From positions 4,278,001-4,342,000 of the forward strand of contig NZ_CP030261.1 of NCBI RefSeq assembly GCF_003312915.1: a stretch of DNA of 64,000 bases. Direction: 5' to 3'. Under the pieces are notes generated by a model. That model ran no database searches. It saw only the letters and a program-made list of their open reading frames with translations, and was not told the DNA's origin. Origin of the DNA: Flavobacterium fluviale (GTDB lineage: Bacteria; Bacteroidota; Bacteroidia; Flavobacteriales; Flavobacteriaceae). The first letter of the stretch is position 1. Each line of letters begins with the position of its first letter. This document shows positions 6,727 through 15,330 of this stretch, in pieces. Made by a program: the position numbers and the translations under genes.

Positions 6727-8897
6727 TCTTTTATTAGGTAATTGATTATTTTAAATAATTTTACCGGTTCAAAAGGCTTAATTATAATATCATTCATTCC
6801 AGATGAAATTGCTTCATCGGTAATTTCATCTTTATCAAAAGCAGTCAAAGCTACGATTGGTGTATCTATCCCTAAAAGGCGAATTCTTTTTGTGGTTTCA
6901 AAACCGTTCATTAAAGGCATATTAATATCCATCAAAATCAAATCAAACTCCTCATCTTCTAAAATTTTGAGGGCTCCAAAACCATCGTCTACTACTTTGC
7001 AGATGTAGTTGTTTTTTTCAATAATCTTTTTTGTTACCAGCTGGTTGATCAAATTGTCTTCAACCACCAAAATCCTATAAACTTCATTTGAAGTTAAATC
7101 CACTTCAATTTCATCAATAATATTTTTTGTTTTAACCAGATCATGTTCAAAACCAATTTCAAACGAAAACGAGGTTCCTTTACCAAGATCACTGTCTAAA
7201 GTAATTGTACTTCCAAAAAGCCCAAGAAGTCTTTTTACAATACTCAATCCTAATCCAGTTCCCTGATAATCTGATTCTTTTCTTCCAACTTGAACAAATT
7301 TTTCAAATATTTTACTTTGATCGACAACAGCGATTCCGATACCATTGTCCTTAATTAAAAAATGCAGAAAATTCAGTTTCCCCTCTACTCTGCTTAGCTT
7401 TACAATTATTTCAACCTGTCCGTCTTTGGTAAATTTTAATGCATTACTAACTAAATTCATTAAAATTTGAGACAGACGCAATTTATCCCCAATTAAATAT
7501 TCTGGAATTTCAGGATCAATATCTATCGAAATTCTATTATTATTTTTTTGCGAAAGAAATGAAAGCGAATTTTTAATAACCGTTATTTCATCAGCAATAT
7601 TGAATGTCAGATTTTCGAGTACTATTTTATTTTCTTCAATTTTATTAATCTGAAGAATATCGTTTACCAAAGACAATAAATATCTGGCAGAAAATTTGAG
7701 TGAACTTAAATGCTGGCTTCTCGAAATTTCTTTGTGCTCTTCTAATAACATATTGGTAATCCCTACCACTCCGTACAAAGGAGTACGCAATTCATGGCTT
7801 ATAGTCGATATAAATTGAGTTTTGAGCAAGGAAGCTTCTTCTGCAATTTCTTTTGCTTTAAGAAGCTCTAAATTGTGTTTTTTCTTAAAACGAATATTTT
7901 TGATCAACGTAACAATTAAAAATAATAGAATAAAAGAAATAAGAATAAAAAGAATTACAATAATTCTTGATTTTTTAAGACTTTGAGACTGTTCTACTTT
8001 TTCGCTTTCGATTTTATCAATCTGCCTTTTGTATTCGTCCAATTCAAGACCAATTCCAGCAATTGAAGCTTTTTTAAGTTTCTTTTCATTATAAACTTCT
8101 GCTGAAATTTTATTATGATTAACTAATGCCTGATAAGCTTCTTTATGCTTATTAATCTTATCCAAGAATTTTGAATATTCCAAGTAAACATTCGATAAAT
8201 CTGTTTTTTCACCAGATCTTTTACCCGCCTCAATAGCACTTAAGAAAAAGGTATTTGCAGCAGTATTTTTATTTTTGTGACTTAAATATACGGCGTTAAG
8301 CATATCTACAATAACTTCGGTAGAACCGTCACTGTATTTATTTTTGGTACTATTGATATATTTTAGAAAAAGATAGCCCTGGTTGTAGTTTTCAATATCG
8401 AAATATGCCCAAGTTATATTGACGTTTGTAAAGTAAACTTCTTTTAGATCGTTTATTTTCAAACTATAAGCGACAGATTTTTTATAATAGCGGATTCCTT
8501 CATCAAATTGTTTTTTTTCAAAACAATACATATTTCCCAAGTTATTGTAAAGATTGCTTTTTAAAGAATCGTTACTCGTTTTATTGGCATAATAGAGGCT
8601 TTTTTTGTAGAAGAAAATAGCTTTATCAATATCTGACAGTTCATTATAATTAGCTCCAATAATATTGTAGGAACGCGAAATCAGACAGAAGTCTTTACTT
8701 AATGTAGCAGCATTCAGCGCTGTTCGAGAAATTTTTAAAGATTGTTCAAAATTAGATTCCCTAAAGCTTATAAGTGCTTTTTTTACGAGTTTATCGATTT
8801 TAGGATCTCTGTTACAATTGGATTGGGAAATTACCGAATTGGCACAGCAATTCAGTCCAAAAAGTAAGAGTAAAAAAATCCGTATGTGGGGCATCAA
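6711..8897 (-). CDS. TPR-containing hybrid sensor histidine kinase / response regulator
   Basis: A 728-residue protein: signal peptide (1-25), tetratricopeptide repeats (about 35-265), a coiled linker (285-310), one membrane helix (311-332), HisKA with phospho-acceptor His368 in ISTISHELRTP, HATPase with N box (NLVSNALKFT), G1 DNGIGI and G2 GTGLGL, and a C-terminal receiver with phospho-acceptor Asp657 in LILMDINMP. The periplasmic TPR domain would sense a ligand or protein. No DNA-binding output domain or partner regulator is adjacent, so the phosphoryl group must pass to an unlinked protein. It converges on the helicase gene with a 4-bp overlap. Confidence 0.94.
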   Translation of the reverse strand: MMPHIRIFLLLLFGLNCCANSVISQSNCNRDPKIDKLVKKALISFRESNFEQSLKISRTALNAATLSKDFCLISRSYNIIGANYNELSDIDKAIFFYKKSLYYANKTSNDSLKSNLYNNLGNMYCFEKKQFDEGIRYYKKSVAYSLKINDLKEVYFTNVNITWAYFDIENYNQGYLFLKYINSTKNKYSDGSTEVIVDMLNAVYLSHKNKNTAANTFFLSAIEAGKRSGEKTDLSNVYLEYSKFLDKINKHKEAYQALVNHNKISAEVYNEKKLKKASIAGIGLELDEYKRQIDKIESEKVEQSQSLKKSRIIVILFILISFILLFLIVTLIKNIRFKKKHNLELLKAKEIAEEASLLKTQFISTISHELRTPLYGVVGITNMLLEEHKEISRSQHLSSLKFSARYLLSLVNDILQINKIEENKIVLENLTFNIADEITVIKNSLSFLSQKNNNRISIDIDPEIPEYLIGDKLRLSQILMNLVSNALKFTKDGQVEIIVKLSRVEGKLNFLHFLIKDNGIGIAVVDQSKIFEKFVQVGRKESDYQGTGLGLSIVKRLLGLFGSTITLDSDLGKGTSFSFEIGFEHDLVKTKNIIDEIEVDLTSNEVYRILVVEDNLINQLVTKKIIEKNNYICKVVDDGFGALKILEDEEFDLILMDINMPLMNGFETTKRIRLLGIDTPIVALTAFDKDEITDEAISSGMNDIIIKPFEPVKLFKIINYLIKEKSAV

Positions 8898-8911
8898 TCG
8901 GCTAATTTCGC

Positions 8912-8919
8912 CAAATATA
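8912..8919 (-). promoter_or_regulatory. -7 promoter element of the hybrid kinase gene
   Basis: On the minus strand TATATTTG fits TAnnTTTG. It lies only 15 bases before the first ATG (8897), so the leader would be about 8-10 nt; the second ATG (8894) is an equally possible start. No -33 TTG is found at normal spacing. Confidence 0.5.
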
Positions 8920-8934
8920 CACTTTAAAATAAAA

Positions 8935-8967
8935 AAAAGCTGTATTTGATTTAAAAATACAGCTTTT
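8935..8967. terminator. Terminator downstream of the DAACS symporter gene
   Basis: A 13-bp perfect stem, 8935-8947 with 8955-8967, begins with AAAA and ends with TTTT. It lies between the end of the symporter gene and the promoter of the kinase gene on the same strand, so it separates two transcription units. Confidence 0.85.
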
Positions 8968-9030
8968 CTATTGTTATTTAGGAAATTAAGACTAAAAAAT
9001 CATATTCTTAGTGTTAAATTTCTTATTCTT

Positions 9031-10293
9031 TTATTCTTGATTTTCCTCCCATTGTCCTACAACTGAAGTTGCTAATGCATTTCCAAGTACATTTGTTGCA
9101 CTTCTAAACATATCACAAAAGTGATCGATTGGAAGAATCAACGCAATCCCTTCAATTGGAATATCAAACATACCGCAGGTAGCTGCAACAACAACCAAAC
9201 TGGCTCTTGGAACTCCTGCAATACCTTTACTGGTTAACATTAACACTAAAAGCATAGCCATTTGTGTTCCTAAATCTAAATGTACATTGTAAAATTGCGC
9301 AATAAAAATACTCGCAAAAGTCATGTACATCATACTTCCGTCAAGATTAAAAGAATAACCAAGCGGCAGCATAAAAGAAACAATTTTATCTTTTACTCCA
9401 AAACCTTCTAATTCTTCTGTTAATTTAGGAAATACCGCTTCACTGCTTGTTGTTCCAAAAGCAATTGCCAAAGGTCCTGTAATACGTTTTAATAACTCCG
9501 TCATTCTTCCTTTTAAGAAAATATAACCAACAGCTATTAAAAGAACCCATAATGTACTTATACCAATTAAAAACGATCCGAAAAATTTAAAATACGTAAT
9601 TACCAATTCTTCAGCATCTCTAATAGCAAAAACGGCTGCAATTGCACCAAAAACCCCAATTGGAGCAAAGTTCATTACATAGTTTACCATTTTTAAAACA
9701 ATATGCGACAATTTATCAAAAGCATTCACAATTGGTTTCACTTTCTCACCTAAAGACGCTGCAGCCAATCCGAAGAAAATAGAAAAAACTACGATCTGCA
9801 GGATTTCATTTGTTGCCATTGCTTCAACAATACTTTTTGGCACAATATGTTCAACGAAATTCTCGAATGATAAATTTTGTGTTTTACCAGTTACCTCAGT
9901 AGCAGCTGCCATATCTACATGCTCCAGCTTTAAACCAACACCAGGCTGCAAAATATTAACGTAAAACAATCCGATTAATAAAGAAATAAATGAAGCCGTA
10001 AAAAACCATCCAATAGCTTTTCCTCCAATTCTTCCAACAGTTTTAATATCTCCCAATTTTGCAATTCCTACGACCAAAGTGGTAAAAACCAGCGGAGAAA
10101 TAATCATCTGCACCAAACGAATAAAAACTGTTGCAAGCATTTTTATTTTAGTACTAAATGACTGTGCTGCTTCAGGCGAAATTGAATTGTGTAATATGAT
10201 TCCCAAAATAGCTCCAAGAATCATCGCAATTATAATCTGCCCTGTTAATCCTGAAAGAAATGATTTTTTTTTAGTTTCTGTAACTTCTTGCAT
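9031..10293 (-). CDS. Dicarboxylate/amino acid:cation symporter (DAACS family)
   Basis: A 420-residue inner-membrane carrier of the glutamate/aspartate/C4-dicarboxylate symporter family. It has about eight membrane helices plus two re-entrant hairpins. Diagnostic segments are the serine-rich hairpin AFGTTSSEAVFPK, the substrate/cation helix SFNLDGSMMYMTFA, the second hairpin SKGIAGVPRAS and the C-terminal helix with DHFCDMFRSATNVLGN. It couples uptake of acidic amino acids or dicarboxylates to Na+ or H+. Residues alone do not separate glutamate from succinate/malate transport. It lies 52 bp downstream of aroC on the same strand, with a weak hairpin between. Confidence 0.92.
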   Translation of the reverse strand: MQEVTETKKKSFLSGLTGQIIIAMILGAILGIILHNSISPEAAQSFSTKIKMLATVFIRLVQMIISPLVFTTLVVGIAKLGDIKTVGRIGGKAIGWFFTASFISLLIGLFYVNILQPGVGLKLEHVDMAAATEVTGKTQNLSFENFVEHIVPKSIVEAMATNEILQIVVFSIFFGLAAASLGEKVKPIVNAFDKLSHIVLKMVNYVMNFAPIGVFGAIAAVFAIRDAEELVITYFKFFGSFLIGISTLWVLLIAVGYIFLKGRMTELLKRITGPLAIAFGTTSSEAVFPKLTEELEGFGVKDKIVSFMLPLGYSFNLDGSMMYMTFASIFIAQFYNVHLDLGTQMAMLLVLMLTSKGIAGVPRASLVVVAATCGMFDIPIEGIALILPIDHFCDMFRSATNVLGNALATSVVGQWEENQE

Positions 10294-10319
10294 TAAATTA
10301 TTTTTTAATTATTAAAATA

Positions 10320-10338
10320 TAAGACCCTCACTGTCTTA
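10320..10338. terminator. Weak hairpin between aroC and the symporter gene
   Basis: TAAGAC (10320-10325) pairs with GTCTTA (10333-10338) around seven bases; read on the minus strand it is followed by ATATTTT. It could end aroC transcripts partly. The stem is only 6 bp. Confidence 0.4.
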
Positions 10339-10345
10339 CCTTTTA

Positions 10346-11404
10346 TTAATATGTTTTGTTGATTAAATAAAAATCTGCCAAAACAATTGCGGCCATCGCT
10401 TCTACGATTGGCACTGCGCGAGGCACTACACATGGATCATGACGCCCTTTTCCGGTCATTGGTGTAATGTTACCTTTATTATCTAATGAATCCTGAGTCT
10501 GCATAATAGTTGCAACAGGTTTAAAAGCTACTCTAAAATAAATATCCATTCCGTTGCTGATTCCCCCTTGAATGCCGCCAGAAAGATTTGTTTTTGTAGA
10601 TCCGTCAGGATTGTACAAATCATTATGCTCGCTTCCTTTCATTTCAGAACCTGGGAAACCGCTTCCGTATTCAAAACCTTTTACAGCATTTATAGAAAGC
10701 ATTGCTTTTCCTAATTCTGCATGAAGCTTATCAAAAACCGGTTCTCCTAAACCAACTGGAACATTTTGGATTACACAAGTTACAACACCTCCAACGGTAT
10801 CTCCTTGCTTACGAATATCACGAATATATTCTTCCATAATCGCTGCAGATTTTTCGTCTGGACAACGAACTGGATTGCTTTCAATTTTTGAAAAATCTAA
10901 TTCCTGATAAGGCGTTTCTAAATGAATTGGTCCAACAGAAGAAACATAAGCATTAAACTTAATCTCCGGAAGCATTTGTTTTGCAATTGCTCCAGCAACA
11001 ACTCTGCTTGCAGTTTCTCGAGCAGAACTTCTTCCGCCGCCGCGATAATCACGAAAACCATATTTCTGATCGTAAACATAATCAGCGTGGCTTGGTCTGT
11101 AATTGTCTTTTATATGTGAATAATCATCAGATTTTTGATTGGTATTTGGAATAATAAACCCAATTGGAGTTCCTGTAGTTTTTCCTTCAAAAATTCCAGA
11201 TAAGAACTGAACTGCATCTGGTTCCTTACGTTGCGTAACAATTGCCGACTGCCCTGGTTTTCTTCGAGCCATATCTAATTCAATTGCTTCAAAATCAAGT
11301 TGTATTCCTGGAGGGCATCCGTCAATAATGCCGCCTAAAGCTTCACCATGAGATTCTCCAAATGTTGTAACTTTATATAGGGTGCCGTAGCTGTTTCCTG
11401 CCAT
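10346..11404 (-). CDS. aroC: Chorismate synthase
   Basis: A 352-residue FMN-dependent lyase that turns 5-enolpyruvylshikimate 3-phosphate into chorismate, the last shikimate step. All three family signatures are present: GESHGEALGGIIDGCPPG near the N terminus, the central GGGRSSARETASRVVAGA, and RHDPCVVPRAVPI near the C terminus. Length and start agree with the usual bacterial enzyme. A TACATTTG promoter element (11421-11428) lies 17 bases before the ATG. No other aro gene is linked here. Confidence 0.97.
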   Translation of the reverse strand: MAGNSYGTLYKVTTFGESHGEALGGIIDGCPPGIQLDFEAIELDMARRKPGQSAIVTQRKEPDAVQFLSGIFEGKTTGTPIGFIIPNTNQKSDDYSHIKDNYRPSHADYVYDQKYGFRDYRGGGRSSARETASRVVAGAIAKQMLPEIKFNAYVSSVGPIHLETPYQELDFSKIESNPVRCPDEKSAAIMEEYIRDIRKQGDTVGGVVTCVIQNVPVGLGEPVFDKLHAELGKAMLSINAVKGFEYGSGFPGSEMKGSEHNDLYNPDGSTKTNLSGGIQGGISNGMDIYFRVAFKPVATIMQTQDSLDNKGNITPMTGKGRHDPCVVPRAVPIVEAMAAIVLADFYLINKTY

Positions 11405-11420
11405 TGTATTTTGTTTTGAG

Positions 11421-11428
11421 CAAATGTA
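11421..11428 (-). promoter_or_regulatory. -7 promoter element of aroC
   Basis: On the minus strand TACATTTG fits TAnnTTTG and gives a leader of about 10 nt. No clear -33 TTG is seen. Confidence 0.55.
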
Positions 11429-11592
11429 AGTTTTATGAATTAAATTAAAAAATTTAAAACTGGTATTATTAACTAAACATTAAACCGATTAAAAATCACA
11501 ATTTGGTAAAATTATCCGCTTTTTCATAACCTTTTGATAAAATAAAAACATTCAAAATTTCTTTCATTTGTCAAACTTCAAATCAAGAAAAA

Positions 11593-12414
11593 TTGAAAAA
11601 AAGAAATGTCGAATTGGTCGTTCTTTCTGATGTCCATTTAGGAACTTACGGAAGTCATGCAAAAGAACTAAACAACTATCTTTCAAGCATTAAACCAAAA
11701 ACTTTAGTCTTAAACGGCGACATTATTGATGCTTGGCAGTTTCGTAAATCCTACTTCCCAAAAGCACATTTAAGAGTTATTCAGCGTATAATTGGAATGG
11801 CTTCTAAAGGAACAAAAGTGATTTATATTACTGGAAATCATGACGAAATCCTTCGGAAATTTAGTGATATGAATATGGGAAATTTTGCTTTGGTCGATAA
11901 ATTAGTTTTAGAATTAGACGATAAAAAAGCATGGATTTTTCACGGAGATGTTTTTGATGCCTCTGTACAGCATTCAAAATGGATTGCAAAACTTGGCGGA
12001 TTAGGTTACGATTATTTAATTTTAATCAATCGATTTGTAAATTGGTGTTTGTCAAAACTCGGACGCGAACCTTACTCCTTTTCTAAAAGAATAAAAGCAA
12101 GCGTAAAAAAGGCAGTTAAATTTATTTCTGATTTCGAAACTACTGCTACCGATTTAGCCATCGAAAAAAATTACGATTACGTAATCTGCGGTCATATCCA
12201 TGAACCAAAAATTATGACTAAAGAAAACAAACACGGTTCTACTTTATATCTTAATTCTGGAGATTGGGTAGAAAACCTGACTGCTCTTGAATATCATAAA
12301 AAACGCTGGAAATTATTCTCATATAAAGCAGCTAATTTTGTTGAGGAAGAAAATCTGTTTGAAATGGAAGACATTTTAACTTCTCAACTTATATCTTCAA
12401 TCATATTAAAATAA
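11593..12414 (+). CDS. UDP-2,3-diacylglucosamine diphosphatase-like metallophosphoesterase (LpxH-like)
   Basis: A 273-residue calcineurin-like phosphoesterase. Metal-binding motifs run in order: SDVHLG (Asp13, His15), NGDIIDAW (Asp43), TGNHDE (Asn82, His83), HGD (His117) and CGHIHEP (His201, His203). This set with its spacing matches the LpxH group, which removes UMP from UDP-2,3-diacylglucosamine to give lipid X in lipid A synthesis at the inner membrane. The start is TTG: no ATG or GTG exists between the upstream stop and the first motif, and the next ATG would delete the active site. It is monocistronic. Another phosphoesterase function is possible. Confidence 0.85.
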   Translation: MKKRNVELVVLSDVHLGTYGSHAKELNNYLSSIKPKTLVLNGDIIDAWQFRKSYFPKAHLRVIQRIIGMASKGTKVIYITGNHDEILRKFSDMNMGNFALVDKLVLELDDKKAWIFHGDVFDASVQHSKWIAKLGGLGYDYLILINRFVNWCLSKLGREPYSFSKRIKASVKKAVKFISDFETTATDLAIEKNYDYVICGHIHEPKIMTKENKHGSTLYLNSGDWVENLTALEYHKKRWKLFSYKAANFVEEENLFEMEDILTSQLISSIILK

Positions 12415-12523
12415 GCCTATTCAAAAGTCTCTTTTTTAACAATTTTAAGAATCCTAATTTCGAAAATGTGAATTATATAACAATTTTCAAAAATTTTATA
12501 CGTTCTGTCTTGGACTGTAATTA

Positions 12524-12531
12524 TACATTTG
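12524..12531 (+). promoter_or_regulatory. -7 promoter element of the small outer-membrane protein gene
   Basis: TACATTTG fits TAnnTTTG and lies 23 bases before the ATG at 12555. The nearest TTG upstream (12510-12512) is closer than the usual 17-23 bases. Confidence 0.5.
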
Positions 12532-12554
12532 AAAAAAATTAATTTAACCATTTT

Positions 12555-13052
12555 ATGAAAAAGATCATTTTATCAGCCCTTATGCTTTTAGGATTAGCAT
12601 TTACGGCTCAATCACAAGAAATTTCAAAACACGCGTTAGGATTACGTTTAGGAGACAATAACGGATTCGGAGGAGAAGTATCATACCAATTAGGATTGAA
12701 CCAAAAAAACAGACTAGAATTTGATTTAGGCTGGAGAAACAGCAGAGATGTTGATGCTATCAAAGGAGTTGCTCTTTACCAATGGGTTTGGAACATCGAC
12801 GGAGGATTTAACTGGTACGCTGGTGTCGGTGGTGGAGTTGCTGCTTGGGATTATGACTATTACAATAATAACTTCAGATATAACGACAGCGGAACTTATG
12901 TTTTTGCAGCGGGAGATATTGGTATCGAATATAGATTTAGTGAAGTGCCAATTACATTATCATTAGATGCTAGACCTGAAATTGGTTCAGGATACTATGA
13001 TGATGACAATTTTGGATTTGACGTTGGTTTAGGTGTTAAATTCAGATTCTAA
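12555..13052 (+). CDS. Small outer-membrane beta-barrel protein
   Basis: A 165-residue protein with a clear signal peptide cut after AQSQ (about residue 21). The mature part alternates polar and hydrophobic residues in about eight strands separated by Gly/Asn/Asp turns and ends in a strand finishing KFRF; a terminal aromatic residue is the usual signal for the BAM machinery. The size fits an eight-stranded OmpA/OmpX-type barrel. The extracellular loops are rich in Asp, Tyr and Asn (for example AWDYDYYNNNFRYND). Function is not known. It has its own promoter element and a strong terminator, as expected for an abundant protein. Confidence 0.8.
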   Translation: MKKIILSALMLLGLAFTAQSQEISKHALGLRLGDNNGFGGEVSYQLGLNQKNRLEFDLGWRNSRDVDAIKGVALYQWVWNIDGGFNWYAGVGGGVAAWDYDYYNNNFRYNDSGTYVFAAGDIGIEYRFSEVPITLSLDARPEIGSGYYDDDNFGFDVGLGVKFRF

Positions 13053-13080
13053 AATAAAATTAAAAAATAATTGTAAGAAG

Positions 13081-13113
13081 AAACCTGTCGTTTAAGCGAC
13101 AGGTTTTTTTTAT
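13081..13113 (+). terminator. Rho-independent terminator
   Basis: AAACCTGTCG (13081-13090) pairs perfectly with CGACAGGTTT (13097-13106), followed by a run of T. It ends the small barrel-protein gene. Confidence 0.92.
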
Positions 13114-13133
13114 TGATTAAAGTTTTTGTCAGG

Positions 13134-13184
13134 CTGAGCGAAGTCGAAGCCCTTTCTATATCTTAAGCTTTCGACTTCGCTCAG
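13134..13184. repeat. Inverted-repeat element (GAGCGAAGTCGAA family)
   Basis: CTGAGCGAAGTCGAA (13134-13148) is repeated exactly in inverse orientation at 13170-13184 (TTCGACTTCGCTCAG), 21 bases apart. It is more GC-rich than its surroundings, non-coding, and lies downstream of a complete terminator, so it looks like a mobile or REP-type intergenic palindrome. Confidence 0.7.
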
Positions 13185-13210
13185 GATACACTTAGTTTAA
13201 AATAAATCAA

Positions 13211-13326
13211 AGACTAAGCACTAAAGTTTAAGTACCAAAGTCTAAACTAATCACAAGAACTAAGGACTAAGAACTAAGAACCAAAGACTAAGAACTAAAG
13301 AACTAAGAACTAAGAACTAAAAAACT
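13211..13326. repeat. Degenerate 7-bp tandem repeat, ACTAAGA word
   Basis: About 16 heptamers: agactaa, gcactaa, agtttaa, gtaccaa, agtctaa, then after a small phase slip repeated ctaagaa/actaaga units up to the stop codon of the next gene. No coding potential. Together with the inverted repeat at 13134-13184 it fills the convergent intergenic space. Confidence 0.75.
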
Positions 13327-13328
13327 AA

Positions 13329-13751
13329 CTACTTAATAATAATCTCTTTCTTAGAATGAATTTTCACAACAGTGTAAGGATATGAAATCACCTGCATTGT
13401 CATTGCATCCTGCGCAGGGCCGGTTTCTTTTACAGTAATTATAATATTCTTATCTGTTTCTTCGACCTTTTCAACATCAATAGAATAACCGCTCGTGTTT
13501 TTCTCCCCCATATTCAAGATCACATAATTATAATCATGAACATTTGGATTCTTCATTTTATCAGCCAAAAGCGGATCGTTTTCAAGCATCTTAACCTCAT
13601 TTGGTTCAGTCAAGATTTCAAAAAACTTAATATTACCGCCGCCGTCAGATTGCTTTGTTAAAACTTCGTACAAAGCATTTGAATTTTCAACTTTCTTAAC
13701 ACCGCACGAAACCAAAACAAAAATTGCTAAAACAGAAATTACTTTTTTCAT
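13329..13751 (-). CDS. PrcB C-terminal-domain lipoprotein
   Basis: A 140-residue lipoprotein: signal with lipobox VSCG (Cys16). Residues about 70-135 match the PrcB_C domain first seen in the Treponema dentilysin complex: the pattern VILNMGEKNTSGYSIDVEKV followed by ETGPAQDAMTMQVISYPYTVVKI is characteristic. The domain is thought to bind or stabilise exported proteases; no protease is adjacent. It lies 16 bp downstream of bshA on the same strand and may be cotranscribed with it. Confidence 0.82.
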   Translation of the reverse strand: MKKVISVLAIFVLVSCGVKKVENSNALYEVLTKQSDGGGNIKFFEILTEPNEVKMLENDPLLADKMKNPNVHDYNYVILNMGEKNTSGYSIDVEKVEETDKNIIITVKETGPAQDAMTMQVISYPYTVVKIHSKKEIIIK

Positions 13752-13767
13752 TTATCCTTATTAAAAA

Positions 13768-14913
13768 TTAATGCTTTTCATATTTATAATCATCAACCGC
13801 CTTTTGATACAAAGCCTCATATTTAGGGAGAATGTTTTTAATATCAAATTTTCTAGCCACTTCCAATGCATTTGCCTTAAACTGACTGAGGACTTTATCA
13901 TCTCTTAAAATTTTAAGAGCATTTTCAGCCATTTCCTCAACATTGCCAACATTGCTCAAATATCCAGAAAATCCATCAAAATTTACCTCTGGCAGACCTC
14001 CAGAATTACTCGAAATTACTGGCACACCGCAAGCCATAGCTTCCAAAGCCGCCAAACCAAAACTTTCTGTTTCTGAAGGAAGCAGAAATAAATCTGTCAT
14101 GCACAAAATTTTATCAATTTCATGGCTGTTCCCAAAGAAAATAACCTTGTCTAAAATTCCCAGTTCCTGACATAAAATCTCTGCTTTTTCTTTCTCAGGT
14201 CCATCACCCACCATCATTAACTTAGCAGGAATTTCTTTTTGAATACTATAAAATATTTTAATAATATCCGGAATACGTTTTACCTTTCTAAAGTTACTGA
14301 TATGCGTAATAATTCTCTCGTTTTCATTTGCCATAACATAACGATGACAAGGCGCAGTTGGATCTTTTTTAACCTTATCCAACTCAATAAAATTCGGAAT
14401 AACTTTAATTTTGTTCTTAATCTTAAACAATTTCAAAGTATCATCTTTCAAACTCTGCGAAACCGAAGTCACATAGTCCGATTTATTAATACTAAAAGTT
14501 ACGGCAGGTTTATAAAAAGGATGATTTCCAACCAAAGTAATATCTGTACCGTGAAGCGTCGTAATCATAGGGAGATTAATTCCTTCGTTTTTAAGCATTT
14601 GTTTCGCCATATAACCGGCATATGCGTGAGGGATAGCATAATGTACGTGAAGCAGTTCAATTTTGTACAACTTCACCATATCAACCAATTTACTTGATAA
14701 TGCCAATTCATAAGGCTGATAATGAAACAATGGATATTCCGGAACATTTACTTCGTGATAATGAACATTCGGATTTAAAAGTGCCAGCCTCACGGGCTGA
14801 CTGTATGTGATAAAATGTATTTCGTGTCCTCTTCTGGCTAATTCGAGACCTAACTCTGTGGCTACTACACCACTACCTCCAAAAGTAGGATAACAAACAA
14901 TTGCTATTTTCAT
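13768..14913 (-). CDS. bshA: N-acetyl-alpha-D-glucosaminyl L-malate synthase
   Basis: A 381-residue GT-B retaining glycosyltransferase (GT4) that joins GlcNAc from UDP-GlcNAc to L-malate, the first step of bacillithiol synthesis. Specific features are the N-terminal loop CYPTFGGSGVVATELG, HVHYAIPHAYAGYMAK and ITTLHGTDITLVG, all typical of BshA, with the nucleotide-binding end PSETESFGLAALEAMACGVPVI. bshB and bshC are not in the window. An identification as a general glycosyltransferase is much less likely given these BshA-specific blocks. Confidence 0.93.
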   Translation of the reverse strand: MKIAIVCYPTFGGSGVVATELGLELARRGHEIHFITYSQPVRLALLNPNVHYHEVNVPEYPLFHYQPYELALSSKLVDMVKLYKIELLHVHYAIPHAYAGYMAKQMLKNEGINLPMITTLHGTDITLVGNHPFYKPAVTFSINKSDYVTSVSQSLKDDTLKLFKIKNKIKVIPNFIELDKVKKDPTAPCHRYVMANENERIITHISNFRKVKRIPDIIKIFYSIQKEIPAKLMMVGDGPEKEKAEILCQELGILDKVIFFGNSHEIDKILCMTDLFLLPSETESFGLAALEAMACGVPVISSNSGGLPEVNFDGFSGYLSNVGNVEEMAENALKILRDDKVLSQFKANALEVARKFDIKNILPKYEALYQKAVDDYKYEKH

Positions 14914-15053
14914 GGATTAAATTTAATTCTACGAAAATACTCAAAAATAGCGTTCAATTAAGCTTTTAAATTGTTAGATTTTTGACAAAATTAGATTAAT
15001 TCTAGTTAATAAATATTTTTAGAAGCAGCACAATATATACAAAAAAAGACCAG

Positions 15054-15125
15054 TAGTCCCGCTGTCCGTTAAATCTTTTCCTTGCTAAAGAAGCAAGAAA
15101 AAGGATATCACTCCCATCGGGGCTA
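15054..15125. repeat. Structured intergenic element with inverted ends
   Basis: The ends TAGTCCCG (15054-15061) and CGGGGCTA (15118-15125) pair with one G-U, and the inside folds into a second hairpin (CTTGCT/AGCAAG flanked by ATCTTTT and AAAAGGAT, about 15073-15105). It lies in the 417-bp gap between bshA and the next minus-strand gene. The nested folding and sharp ends suggest a small repeated element; copies elsewhere cannot be tested here. Confidence 0.55.
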
Positions 15126-15216
15126 GAATAGACGTTTTGGTTTTCATAAGAAGTGTTATGCGACGATCTTTGTCAAGGTTTTTAACTTTTACAAAGATTA
15201 ATCCGTAAGTTTTAGC

Positions 15217-15258
15217 AAAACTTGAAACTTGAAACCTTAAAATTGAAACTTGAAACAT
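15217..15258. repeat. Degenerate 7-bp tandem repeat, GAAACTT word
   Basis: Six heptamers in phase: aaaactt, gaaactt, gaaacct, taaaatt, gaaactt, gaaacat. Non-coding. It lies just beyond the terminator of the gene ending at 15331. An open frame crosses it on the minus strand but reads through the terminator and the element at 15054, so it is not a gene. Confidence 0.65.
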
Positions 15259-15279
15259 TTTAACAAATGAAAATAAAAA

Positions 15280-15309
15280 AAAGGCATAAAACCAAAGTCT
15301 CATGCCTTT
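15280..15309 (-). terminator. Terminator of the 160-residue conserved protein gene
   Basis: AAAGGCAT (15302-15309 on the opposite strand) and ATGCCTTT form an 8-bp stem (15280-15287 with 15302-15309) followed on the minus strand by a run of T. Confidence 0.75.
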
Positions 15310-15330
15310 AAAATATAGTATAAATTTTTC

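Noticed and set aside
13211..13326. Possible CRISPR array
   Set aside because: The period is about seven bases, with no 24-40 base repeats, no spacers and no cas genes nearby.
14239..14697. 152-residue plus-strand frame
   Set aside because: Antisense to bshA, which has full motif support.
15085..15303. 72-residue open frame on the minus strand
   Set aside because: It spans a terminator, a heptad repeat and a structured element; the protein is an artefact of repeated words and has no supporting context.
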